This document shows, piece after piece, positions 9,714 to 17,266 of a stretch of DNA of 64,000 bases. A program made the translations under genes and the position numbers. Origin of the DNA: Iodobacter sp. BJB302 (GTDB taxonomy: Bacteria; Pseudomonadota; Gammaproteobacteria; Burkholderiales; Chitinibacteraceae); contig NZ_PDZG01000021.1 of assembly GCF_002735645.1 (NCBI RefSeq), forward strand, positions 1-64,000, in the 5' to 3' direction. Under the pieces are notes generated by a model. That model did no database searches. It was not told the origin of the DNA and saw only the letters and a program-made list of their open reading frames with translations. Positions within the stretch are counted from its first letter, which is position 1. Each line of letters begins with the position of its first letter.

Positions 9714-11117
9714 TTAATGGCCGGATTGGCCTTTCGGTTTACGGACTTGCACCTCTACTGCGGTTTTCTGTTTACGAGGCATACTGGCATCCCCCTCGGC
9801 TTTAAAGCGGGCGGGCTCGGCAAGCGGGCCTTGGTATTCATAAGCCACCGTACCTGCAGGATGCTTGTACCAGCCAGGATTTTTGTAATCCCCCGCTTTT
9901 TGATCGCGCCTGACTTTCAGCATGCTAAACATGCCGCCCATTTCGACCGAGCCAAAAGGGCCTTCGCCAGTCATCATCGGCACGGTGTTATCAGGAATTG
10001 GCATTTCCATTTCGGCCATATCGGCCATACCGCGCTCGCCCATCACCATATAGTCGGGAATCAGCTCGGTGATTTTTTTGACGAGTCCACGATGCTCTAC
10101 GCCAATCATGGTTGGCAAATCGTGGCCCATGGCATTCATGGTGTGGTGGCTCTTATGGCAATGAAAGGCCCAATCGCCTTCTTCATCGGCTAAAAACTCT
10201 ATCTGGCGCATTTGCCCTACGGCCACATCGGTGGTGACTTCCGGCCAGCGCGTGCTTTTAGGCGTGGGGCCACCATCGGTGCCGGTCACCATAAACTCGT
10301 GCCCATGCAAATGGATAGGGTGATTGGTCATGGTTAAGTTGCCGATACGGATCCGCACCTTATCGTTTAAGCGCACATTTAAAGAATCAATACCGGGGAA
10401 AATGCGGCTATTCCAAGACCACAAATTAAAATCGGTCATGGTCATGATTTTGGGCGTGTAGCTGCCCGGGTCGATATCGTAGGCATTGAGTAAAAATACG
10501 AAGTCCCGATCGACTTCTGCAATGAGTGGATGCTTGGTTTTAGGGTGGGTAATCCAAAAGCCCATCATGCCCATCGCCATTTGCGTCATTTCATCGGCAT
10601 GGGGGTGATACATAAACGTACCGGGCCGCCGCGCCACAAATTCATAAACAAAGGTTTTGCCAGGACCAATCGCTTTTTGCGTGAGCCCTGAAACGCCGTC
10701 CATGCCATTAGGCAGACGCTGGCCATGCCAATGCACGCTGGTGTGCTCAGGGAGTTTATTGCTTACAAAAATACGCACCCGATCACCCTCGACCACTTCG
10801 ATGGTTGGGCCCGGCGATTGGCCGTTATAGCCCCATAAATGCGCCTTAAAACCGGGAGCCATTTCCCTAACGACCGGCTCGGCCACAAGGTGAAACTCTT
10901 TAACGCCCTGATTCATACGCCAAGGCAGGGTCCAGCCATTTAAAGTCACCACGGGGTTGTAAGGGCGGCCATTTTCTGGAACTAAGGGCGGCATGGTGTC
11001 CGGCAAAGTTTGGCTCACCGGCTCCGGCAAGGCCGCCATCGCCACTTTACTCACACTGGCGGCAATCACTGCACCGGCCATACCGGCCGTTCTTAAAAAA
11101 TCTCGTCTTGAATTCAT
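9714..11117 (-). CDS. Tat-exported multicopper oxidase, copper tolerance
   Basis: Periplasmic laccase-type enzyme of 467 residues; relatives oxidise Cu(I) to the less toxic Cu(II). The N-terminus has a twin-arginine signal (NSRRDFLRTAG) cleaved near AMAA. All copper sites are visible: HWHG, HPHAD, HPIHLHGHEF and HCHKSHHTMNAM, the last supplying type-1 Cys, His and axial Met. A Met-rich stretch near residues 355-385 (MAEMEMP, VPMMTGEG) resembles the substrate-copper loops of CueO/CopA. I use ATG 11117; a GTG three bases earlier is possible. It is the third gene of the leftward operon, 26 bases after the TolC-family gene. Confidence 0.93.
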   Translation of the reverse strand: MNSRRDFLRTAGMAGAVIAASVSKVAMAALPEPVSQTLPDTMPPLVPENGRPYNPVVTLNGWTLPWRMNQGVKEFHLVAEPVVREMAPGFKAHLWGYNGQSPGPTIEVVEGDRVRIFVSNKLPEHTSVHWHGQRLPNGMDGVSGLTQKAIGPGKTFVYEFVARRPGTFMYHPHADEMTQMAMGMMGFWITHPKTKHPLIAEVDRDFVFLLNAYDIDPGSYTPKIMTMTDFNLWSWNSRIFPGIDSLNVRLNDKVRIRIGNLTMTNHPIHLHGHEFMVTGTDGGPTPKSTRWPEVTTDVAVGQMRQIEFLADEEGDWAFHCHKSHHTMNAMGHDLPTMIGVEHRGLVKKITELIPDYMVMGERGMADMAEMEMPIPDNTVPMMTGEGPFGSVEMGGMFSMLKVRRDQKAGDYKNPGWYKHPAGTVAYEYQGPLAEPARFKAEGDASMPRKQKTAVEVQVRKPKGQSGH

Positions 11118-11143
11118 CACTGCTGCCTTTTTAATGAATGAGC

Positions 11144-12571
11144 TTAATGCCCTGCATCTGCACTGGCACTTCCCGCTGTCACTGAGCTGATCATTGATGC
11201 ACTGGGTTTGCCCATCAGTTCGGCTTGCAAGGCCGCGTCACTAAGCCAGAACTGCTGCTCTGCCGCGATGGCTGAAATAACACTGCTAATTTGCTCACGA
11301 GAATCTGCTAATAGCTCAAAGACACTAAGGAGCATGCCGTTGTAACGCAGGGTATTTTCTTCTGCGATGACTTTTCGTAAAGGCAGCACTTCATCTCGGT
11401 AGTGACGGCTCATATCGTAGGCCGTTCGATAGGCGGAATAACTGCTGCGTAAATTTGAACCCGCTGCCCGCACAGTGGCTTCCAAGCGATTGGCCGCCAC
11501 TAATGTTTGGGCATTCATGGCATCGCGTTGGCCACCGCCCCAGTCAAATAGCGGTAAACGCAGCGCAATTTCATATCCCTTGCGATTCTTTTTGATTCCT
11601 TCTGCATTGACGGTGTCATGGCGAATGCCTAGCTCGATATCAATTAAACTGGTCAGCCCATTCAGCCCCTGCGCCTTTGCTGAAGCATCAAATGTGGCCT
11701 TAGCTAATTTAATGTCTAGCCGTTCTTTGCTGGCCAGCTGACTAATTTCTTCTGCACTACGGGGGCTCTTAGGGAGATCAGGTAATTTATTGGGCAATTG
11801 GAGTTGGGCCGCTTGGGCATCATTTAAGCCCAGCACTCGAACTAACTCTTCACGGCTAGCAAGGGCTGAATGTTGTGCAGCAGCCCATTGCGTAGCAGAT
11901 TCAGCATAAAAAACCTGCTGTTTTGCATGGGCTAAACGGCTGTAATTGCCCACGGCTAGTAATCGCCGAGCGAGTTCGGCACTGGCTTCTGCTGTATCAA
12001 AAACTTGCTTGGCATATGCCAAGCTCTGCTGCGCTGCAACCGCCTTTACCCACACTTGACGTATCTGAGTCACTTGCTCAATCGTATCTAAGCTCAGTTG
12101 CAGCTGAGCCTGTCCGATACGACGCTGTGCTATATCGTAGCGCTGTGGCAAGGTGAGCAAATCCAGCAGGCCAAAAGACAATAAACGGCCCAATTCAAGC
12201 TCACTCCCTAGGGTGACTCGCTCAAAAGTGAATAGCGGATTAGTGATACGCCCAGATTGCGCGGCACTTGCAGCATCGGCCCAGTTTTGCGCCAACATCG
12301 CTTGTACGTTGGGGCTATTGAGCAAGGCCAAATGAACCGCACTATTTTGGTCTAATGGCTTTTGCAGTAAATCAGTTGCCGCTTTGTCCATTTCAGTGCG
12401 CTGTGCTGTCGTCGTCGCCAGCGCCAGCTTGCCTTGGGTAAAAGAGACGGCCGTTTGATTACTTTGTGCGAGCGAGCGATCAAAATCGACACTGGCACAC
12501 GCTGTTAATCCCAGAACAGACAGACTAAGGACGATAAGCCTCATTCTCGACCCCCGAAATAGTTCACTCAT
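11144..12571 (-). CDS. TolC/CusC-family outer-membrane lipoprotein
   Basis: Outer-membrane efflux factor of about 475 residues. A lipoprotein signal (LSVLGLTAC) indicates lipid anchoring, as in CusC. The mature protein is long alpha-helical with Ala/Gln/Leu-rich heptads in two similar halves, typical of the OEP fold. ATG 12571 overlaps the stop of the preceding gene (ATGAGTGA) and has GGAG upstream, so translation is probably coupled; ATG 12544 is an alternative start. No RND pump or membrane-fusion gene lies in the operon, so it must either pair with a pump encoded elsewhere or act in a pump-less system. Confidence 0.88.
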   Translation of the reverse strand: MSELFRGSRMRLIVLSLSVLGLTACASVDFDRSLAQSNQTAVSFTQGKLALATTTAQRTEMDKAATDLLQKPLDQNSAVHLALLNSPNVQAMLAQNWADAASAAQSGRITNPLFTFERVTLGSELELGRLLSFGLLDLLTLPQRYDIAQRRIGQAQLQLSLDTIEQVTQIRQVWVKAVAAQQSLAYAKQVFDTAEASAELARRLLAVGNYSRLAHAKQQVFYAESATQWAAAQHSALASREELVRVLGLNDAQAAQLQLPNKLPDLPKSPRSAEEISQLASKERLDIKLAKATFDASAKAQGLNGLTSLIDIELGIRHDTVNAEGIKKNRKGYEIALRLPLFDWGGGQRDAMNAQTLVAANRLEATVRAAGSNLRSSYSAYRTAYDMSRHYRDEVLPLRKVIAEENTLRYNGMLLSVFELLADSREQISSVISAIAAEQQFWLSDAALQAELMGKPSASMISSVTAGSASADAGH

Positions 12572-12842
12572 GAGCGGCTCCATGACGTGCATCGGGTTGA
12601 GCCTGAGGCTCAGAAGCTTGCCTTGCCTCTTTGGCATACACGCGCCAGCCCCCTATTTTGGCGACCGTATCATTTGATTCACGCCAAGGAATAAGCACCT
12701 GCTCGCGATATGGCTGATATTGAACCAGCACTGAGTGGTATTCCAAACGTGTCATAGGCGCTGGGGCGCTGCTTTCATCTGATTGGGCAGCAGCAGTCGT
12801 CAAAAGAAAACTGATAAAAAACAGGGATATAGATGGTTTCAT
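12564..12842 (-). CDS. Small exported protein of the copper operon
   Basis: Hypothetical protein of 92 residues, first gene of the leftward copper operon. A signal peptide (MKPSISLFFISF... to TTAAAQ) is followed by a short mature region with no Cys and only a few His (end: ARHGAAHE). I do not recognise a named family; similar short leader genes occur before metal-efflux OEP genes. ATG 12842 has GAGGT upstream. Its end overlaps the TolC-family start by eight bases. A longer in-frame extension to 12983 would read through the operator region and is rejected. Confidence 0.75.
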   Translation of the reverse strand: MKPSISLFFISFLLTTAAAQSDESSAPAPMTRLEYHSVLVQYQPYREQVLIPWRESNDTVAKIGGWRVYAKEARQASEPQAQPDARHGAAHE

Positions 12843-12924
12843 GGCGACCTCTACCCAATGATTGCTTAAGCGGACTAAGCCAGCAGTATAGGCACGCCAT
12901 ACCCATTGCAAAGATGACCCAAAC

Positions 12925-12940
12925 ATTACAAATTTGTCAT
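12925..12940. promoter_or_regulatory. Cus/Cop box: heavy-metal response regulator operator
   Basis: ATTACAAATTTGTCAT is a near-perfect palindrome that matches the CusR/CopR-type box (TGACAA-NN-TTGTNAT). It lies in the 153-base gap between the divergent copper operon and the regulator pair, 82 bases from the leftward start and 55 from the regulator start, so it can serve both directions. Confidence 0.82.
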
Positions 12941-12995
12941 AAACCAAAGCAAGAGAAGATTCAGGATAGAATTTAAGCAACAAAGGGGAATAGAA

Positions 12996-13676
12996 ATGCG
13001 CATCTTAATTATTGAAGATGAGAGCAAAACAGCGGCTTATTTAAAGCAAGGCTTAAGTGAGAGCGGCTATGTCATTGATATTGCCAGCAATGGCATCGAT
13101 GGCTTACATAAAGCACTAGAAGAAGAGTTTGATTTAATCATCTTGGATGTGATGTTGCCCCTGCTCGATGGTTGGGGGGTGCTTGATGGCCTGCGACGCA
13201 GCAAACAAACACCGGTGCTGATGCTCACTGCGCGTAGCCGGATTGATGATCGGGTGCGTGGGCTAGAATCGGGCGCAGATGATTATTTGCCTAAGCCCTT
13301 TGCCTTTCCTGAGCTGCTGGCCCGCATTAAGGTACTGCTTAAAAGAAATAATAAAGTGAGCCCCGTCGAGACTTTGCAACTGGCAGGGCTAGAGTTAGAT
13401 CCTGTTAAACATAAGGCCTACCGTCATCAACAACAGATTGATCTCACCGCCCGTGAATTTGCCCTGCTGCATTTGCTGATGCGCCGCCATGGCGAAGTGC
13501 TGACACGCACTCTGATTGCCTCTAATGTATGGGATGTTAATTTTGATACTGACACTAATATTGTGGATGTAGCGATTCGCCGTCTAAGAGGCAAAGTAGA
13601 TGATGGCTTTAGCCCTAAGCTCATTCATACCGTGCGTGGTGTGGGCTATGTTTTTGAAGCAAGGGATGAAGAATGA
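12996..13676 (+). CDS. CusR/CopR-type heavy-metal response regulator
   Basis: OmpR-family DNA-binding regulator of 226 residues. The receiver domain (1-115) shows the acidic pair EDE, the phospho-acceptor Asp in LIILDVMLP and the switch Lys in YLPKPFAF. The winged-helix effector domain (about 128-222) has the typical [14 protein letters not shown] recognition helix. It is divergent from the copper operon across a Cus/Cop box and is followed by its kinase, so it most likely activates both units when periplasmic copper or silver is high. Confidence 0.93.
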   Translation: MRILIIEDESKTAAYLKQGLSESGYVIDIASNGIDGLHKALEEEFDLIILDVMLPLLDGWGVLDGLRRSKQTPVLMLTARSRIDDRVRGLESGADDYLPKPFAFPELLARIKVLLKRNNKVSPVETLQLAGLELDPVKHKAYRHQQQIDLTAREFALLHLLMRRHGEVLTRTLIASNVWDVNFDTDTNIVDVAIRRLRGKVDDGFSPKLIHTVRGVGYVFEARDEE

Positions 13677-13710
13677 TCGCCGCGCTCAGTAATCATGCGA
13701 GATATCAAAC

Positions 13711-15084
13711 ATGAAAGTGCCAAAATCTTTAGCTTGGCGGGTGGGCGGCATGGTGGGGGTCTTTTGTGCGGTCTTGGTTTTTTTGATTGCGATGGGCACA
13801 GATCACTTATTACGTTTGGCTTTAGATCAACGGGCTAAAACTGAATTAATCGGTAAGATGGAAGCTTTACAGCAAGTGCTTAATGCCAATACAAGCGCCG
13901 ATGAATCCAAGTTATCTGCACAACTAGTCGGCCATCCTTATTTACACTGGGCCCTTGTTTCAGACTCAACCGTTTTAAAAAGCTCGGATCCTTTTGCCAG
14001 AGAGCAAGCCCTTGCCCAGGCTCATTTCCAATCTAAATGGGTCGCCGGTGTATTCACTAGAAAAAACAACCTAGGTGATCCTGTCTTACTAGGCATTCAA
14101 GCACACCCTATACAAGCGCAATGGTTGCTGGTCTTTTTAGAAAGGGAAAGTGATCAAAAACTGCTGCTCCTATTTCGCCAATCTCAGGCTTTAGCGCTAC
14201 CATTTGCCGTGTTATTTATTGCGCTAGGCTCATGGCTGGTTGCTAAGCGCGCTTTGCAGCCCTTGCAAACCTTTAATGCTTTGGTGAGCTCTGTGACCGC
14301 AGCATCATTACATGCCCGATTAGGTATTGAAGCGGTACCCACTGAATTACAAGAACTAGCAATCAGCTTTAACGGCATGTTGCAGCGCTTAGAGAATAGC
14401 GTTGAACGGCTATCCCAATTCTCTGCCGATCTAGCGCATGAAATGCGCACACCCTTAAGTAATGTATTGGGCGATATTCAGGTCAATCTAAGTAAAACCC
14501 GTGAGGTGGCAGATTATCAGCGCGTATTGGCCTCGGCCGAAGAAGAGCTACTACGGCTAAATCGTTTAATTAATGATCTCTTATTTTTAGCCAATGCAGA
14601 GCAAGCCGAACAGGCTTTAAATTTGGAAGAAATTGATTTAAAGCCGCTGATTGAAATGCTATTTGATTTTTTTGATGCACTGGCTGAAAGCAAAAACATC
14701 CAATTGCTTATAAGTGGTAGCGGTCAAATATTAGCTGACAAATCCATGCTGCAACGCGCCCTGACCAATTTACTCTCTAATGCCATTCGGCATGCCGATC
14801 TTGCCAGTAAGATTATGGTAGACATAGAGCAAGATGCACACAGCATCTCCATCTCCGTCAGCAACCAAGGCGAAGTTATTGCAGCAGATCACTTGGCGCA
14901 TCTATTTGAGCGTTTCTACCGAGTAGACCCCGCCCGTAGTCGTAACGATGGCGGCTCAGGCTTGGGCCTCGCCATTATTTCTTCGATTATGCAACTGCAT
15001 CATGGCGAGATCGATGTAAACAGTCATTCAAACATATCTAGCTTTAAACTTAAATTCAAAACAAGCCAGCAGAACCAAGCATAA
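13711..15084 (+). CDS. CusS/CopS-type heavy-metal sensor kinase
   Basis: Inner-membrane histidine kinase of 457 residues. Two membrane helices (about 10-30 and 160-180) flank a periplasmic sensor of about 130 residues. HAMP (about 180-235), HisKA with phospho-His in FSADLAHEMRTPLSN, and HATPase_c with the N box NLLSNAIRHA and G box GGSGLGLAI follow. It lies 34 bases after the response regulator and certainly forms a pair with it. Family members sense periplasmic Cu(I)/Ag(I); I see no exceptional metal motif in the loop, so the metal is assigned from context. Confidence 0.92.
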   Translation: MKVPKSLAWRVGGMVGVFCAVLVFLIAMGTDHLLRLALDQRAKTELIGKMEALQQVLNANTSADESKLSAQLVGHPYLHWALVSDSTVLKSSDPFAREQALAQAHFQSKWVAGVFTRKNNLGDPVLLGIQAHPIQAQWLLVFLERESDQKLLLLFRQSQALALPFAVLFIALGSWLVAKRALQPLQTFNALVSSVTAASLHARLGIEAVPTELQELAISFNGMLQRLENSVERLSQFSADLAHEMRTPLSNVLGDIQVNLSKTREVADYQRVLASAEEELLRLNRLINDLLFLANAEQAEQALNLEEIDLKPLIEMLFDFFDALAESKNIQLLISGSGQILADKSMLQRALTNLLSNAIRHADLASKIMVDIEQDAHSISISVSNQGEVIAADHLAHLFERFYRVDPARSRNDGGSGLGLAIISSIMQLHHGEIDVNSHSNISSFKLKFKTSQQNQA

Positions 15085-15112
15085 AAAAAGGCAGAAACGC
15101 CTAATGTAAAAA

Positions 15113-15140
15113 TTGACAAGCACCGTCTAAGTGGTTAAAT
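15113..15140 (+). promoter_or_regulatory. Sigma-70 promoter of the gcv operon
   Basis: TTGACA at 15113-15118 and TTAAAT at 15135-15140 are spaced by 16 bases. The predicted transcript start, about seven bases downstream, falls just before the first riboswitch helix, which supports the call. Confidence 0.7.
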
Positions 15141-15149
15141 TCCGACCAC

Positions 15150-15340
15150 TAAAGAGGAGAGAGCACCTAGGGAAAACCCTTGGTGCCGCCGAAGGCGCAA
15201 CGCCCGCGAACGCTCAGGCAAAAGGACTCTTTGGCATCAACACTCTGGAGAGCGGCGTGAAATCGCCCACCGAAGGGGCTAACAAAACGGATCGTCATGA
15301 GCCGTTTTGGAATCTCTCAGGTACCAAGGACAGAGGGGCC
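15150..15340 (+). promoter_or_regulatory. Tandem glycine riboswitch (gcvT leader)
   Basis: Two glycine aptamers in series precede gcvT. Aptamer 1 (about 15152-15232) contains GGAGAGAGCACC, the core CCGCCGAAGGCGCAA and AACGCTCAGGCAAAAGGAC. Aptamer 2 (about 15242-15340) contains CTGGAGAGCGGC, CACCGAAGGGGC and ATCTCTCAGGTACCAAGGACAGAGG. These are the conserved elements of the gcvT RNA class, in which glycine binding turns on the cleavage system. About 50 bases separate aptamer 2 from the gcvT start codon. No T-run follows, so control of ribosome access is more likely than termination. Confidence 0.95.
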
Positions 15341-15390
15341 GCTGCACAAACCAGCCAGACTTGGCTTGCAGCGCTATGCCCGGGAGCGCC

Positions 15391-16488
15391 ATGTCCGCCC
15401 AACTCCACACTACCCCACTCAATGCTGCCCATCGTATTGCCAACGCCCGTATGGTCGATTTTGGCGGCTGGGACATGCCTGTAAACTATGGCTCGCAAAT
15501 CGAAGAACACCACGCCGTTCGGACCGATGCGGGCATGTTTGATGTTAGCCATATGCGTGTGGTGGATATCAAAGGCGGGCAAGTTCGCGCCTTCCTGACC
15601 CGCGCCATTGCCAATAATGTGGCCAAGCTTAAAGTTTCCGGCAAGGCGCTCTACTCCTGCCTGCTTAACCCACAAGCTACGGTGATCGACGATTTAATCG
15701 TTTATTTCTTCACCGAAGATTACTTCCGCCTTGTGGTTAACGCAGGCACAGCAGATAAAGACATCGCATGGCTGCAACAGCTCAATAGCGATTGGAATAC
15801 CGGCCTTACCATTACTTCCCGCAATGATTTAGCCATTCTGGCCGTACAAGGCCCCAATGCCCGCGCTAAAGTTTGGCAAGTTCTGCCAGAAACCCAGGCC
15901 GCCAGCGAAGAGCTCAAGCCTTTTAATGCCGCTCAAATTGGTGAGGTGATGATTGCCCGCACGGGTTACACCGGCGAAGATGGCTTTGAAGTAGTGCTGC
16001 CTGCTACGCAAATTGAAAACTTCTGGAATCAACTGATCGCCGCAGGCGTTCGTCCTTGTGGTTTGGGTGCTCGCGACACGCTTCGCTTAGAAGCCGGTAT
16101 GAATTTATACGGCCAGGATATGGACGAAACCATCAACCCACTGAACGCAGGTTTAGCCTGGACGATTGATTTGGTTTCCGAGCGCGATTTCGTCGGCAAA
16201 GAAGCCCTCATCGCCCAAGGCCAGACTCAACAATTCCTTGGCCTATTACTGCTGGATAAAGGCGGCGTACTGCGCGGCCATCAGGTGGTGCATACCGAAC
16301 ACGGTGATGGTGAAATCACCAGCGGCACGTTCTCGCCAAGCCTGCAACAATCCATCGCTATGGCGCGTTTACCACTGGGCGTGGCCATTGGCGACACCGT
16401 ACACGTGGCCATCCGCGACAAAAAACTCGCCGCCCGCGTCGTAAAAATGCCTTTTGTACGCAACGGCAAATCACAAATTAACGCTTAA
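15391..16488 (+). CDS. gcvT: Glycine cleavage system T protein (aminomethyltransferase)
   Basis: Tetrahydrofolate-dependent T protein of 365 residues: takes the aminomethyl group from lipoylated GcvH, releases ammonia and forms 5,10-methylene-THF. Family motifs include the N-terminal [18 protein letters not shown], the folate-site [10 protein letters not shown] and the [12 protein letters not shown] segment. I start at ATG 15391 (GGGAG five bases upstream); longer in-frame starts would lie within the riboswitch. First gene of gcvT-H-P, separated from gcvH by a hairpin repeat. Confidence 0.97.
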   Translation: MSAQLHTTPLNAAHRIANARMVDFGGWDMPVNYGSQIEEHHAVRTDAGMFDVSHMRVVDIKGGQVRAFLTRAIANNVAKLKVSGKALYSCLLNPQATVIDDLIVYFFTEDYFRLVVNAGTADKDIAWLQQLNSDWNTGLTITSRNDLAILAVQGPNARAKVWQVLPETQAASEELKPFNAAQIGEVMIARTGYTGEDGFEVVLPATQIENFWNQLIAAGVRPCGLGARDTLRLEAGMNLYGQDMDETINPLNAGLAWTIDLVSERDFVGKEALIAQGQTQQFLGLLLLDKGGVLRGHQVVHTEHGDGEITSGTFSPSLQQSIAMARLPLGVAIGDTVHVAIRDKKLAARVVKMPFVRNGKSQINA

Positions 16489-16496
16489 TATTGCAA

Positions 16497-16659
16497 AGTC
16501 TTGAGCCACAGAGGACACGGAGTACACAGAGGGCCACAGAGAAAATCTAATTAAGCCATTCAATCGTTAGTGAGGTCAGCCTTACTGAAAAATGCTTTTT
16601 TATACGTTTTCCTCTGTGAAACTCTGTGTGCTCTGTGCTCTCTGTGGTGTAAGGTTTAG
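16497..16659. repeat. ACGGAG hairpin repeat, copy between gcvT and gcvH
   Basis: The left arm (16497-16545) has CTTGAGCCACAGAGG with further ACGGAG/ACAGAG units every 9-10 bases. The right arm (16608-16659) has the complementary CTCTGTG units and GTAAGGTTTAGC. About 60 bases of unrelated sequence form the loop. It is the most diverged full copy (ACAGAG rather than ACGGAG). It lies in the transcribed gap of the operon. Confidence 0.85.
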
Positions 16660-16695
16660 CACACATAACAACACACCCTATACCGGAGCACTTTT

Positions 16696-17073
16696 ATGTC
16701 TATCCCTGCAAATTTAAAATTCACTGACACGCACGAATGGCTTCGTCTTGAAGCAGATGGCAGCATCACCATCGGCATTACCAACCATGCGCAAGAAGCG
16801 CTGGGCGATATCGTGTTTTTGGAATTGCCAGCAGCCGGCACTCGCTACGCTAAAAACGACGCTTGTGGTGTGGTTGAGTCGGTAAAAGCTGCCAGCGATA
16901 TCTACGCGCCACTGGCGGGTGTGATTCTGGAAAGCAACGACGACTTGACCAATGCTCCAGAGCAAGTCAACACCGACGCTTACGGCGCATGGTTATTCAA
17001 AATCACCCCAGACAACGCCGCCGACCTCGATGCCATGCTGAGCGCCGCCGATTACGAAAAAGCCATCGGCTAA
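16696..17073 (+). CDS. gcvH: Glycine cleavage system H protein
   Basis: Lipoyl carrier of 125 residues that shuttles the aminomethyl group between GcvP, GcvT and lipoamide dehydrogenase. The lipoylation site is the Lys in [14 protein letters not shown] (near residue 62), in the usual lipoyl beta-hairpin. Full family length. GGAG lies about nine bases before ATG. It is flanked on both sides by hairpin repeats. Confidence 0.97.
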   Translation: MSIPANLKFTDTHEWLRLEADGSITIGITNHAQEALGDIVFLELPAAGTRYAKNDACGVVESVKAASDIYAPLAGVILESNDDLTNAPEQVNTDAYGAWLFKITPDNAADLDAMLSAADYEKAIG

Positions 17074-17095
17074 TTCTTCTGCTTAATAAATTCTA

Positions 17096-17221
17096 AAACC
17101 CAAATCTTGAACCACGGAGACCACTGAGAACACGGAGTTTCACGGAGAAAACCTCCGAGAGTTTATTTTTCTCCGTGACCCTCCGTGTTCTCCTAAACTC
17201 CGTGGTTCAAGGTTTGGGTTT
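17096..17221. repeat. ACGGAG hairpin repeat, copy between gcvH and gcvP
   Basis: A clean 126-base copy. AAACCCAAATCTTGAACCACGG at the left end mirrors CCGTGGTTCAAGGTTTGGGTTT at the right end. Internal ACGGAG/ACTGAG units with 9-10 base period in the left arm pair with CTCCGTG units in the right arm, leaving a loop of only about 20 bases. No reading frame. Confidence 0.93.
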
Positions 17222-17266
17222 GATGAGTTTTGACCTTTTGCCTCGTCCCCTTTTACGGTTGCCGCC

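Noticed and set aside
15131-15484. 117-codon frame across the gcvT leader
   Set aside because: It reads through both glycine aptamers and into gcvT in another frame; the RNA structure explains this sequence.
16497-17221. CRISPR array (regular short repeats)
   Set aside because: The units are short, imperfect and symmetric around a loop, there are no equal-length unique spacers, and no cas genes occur.
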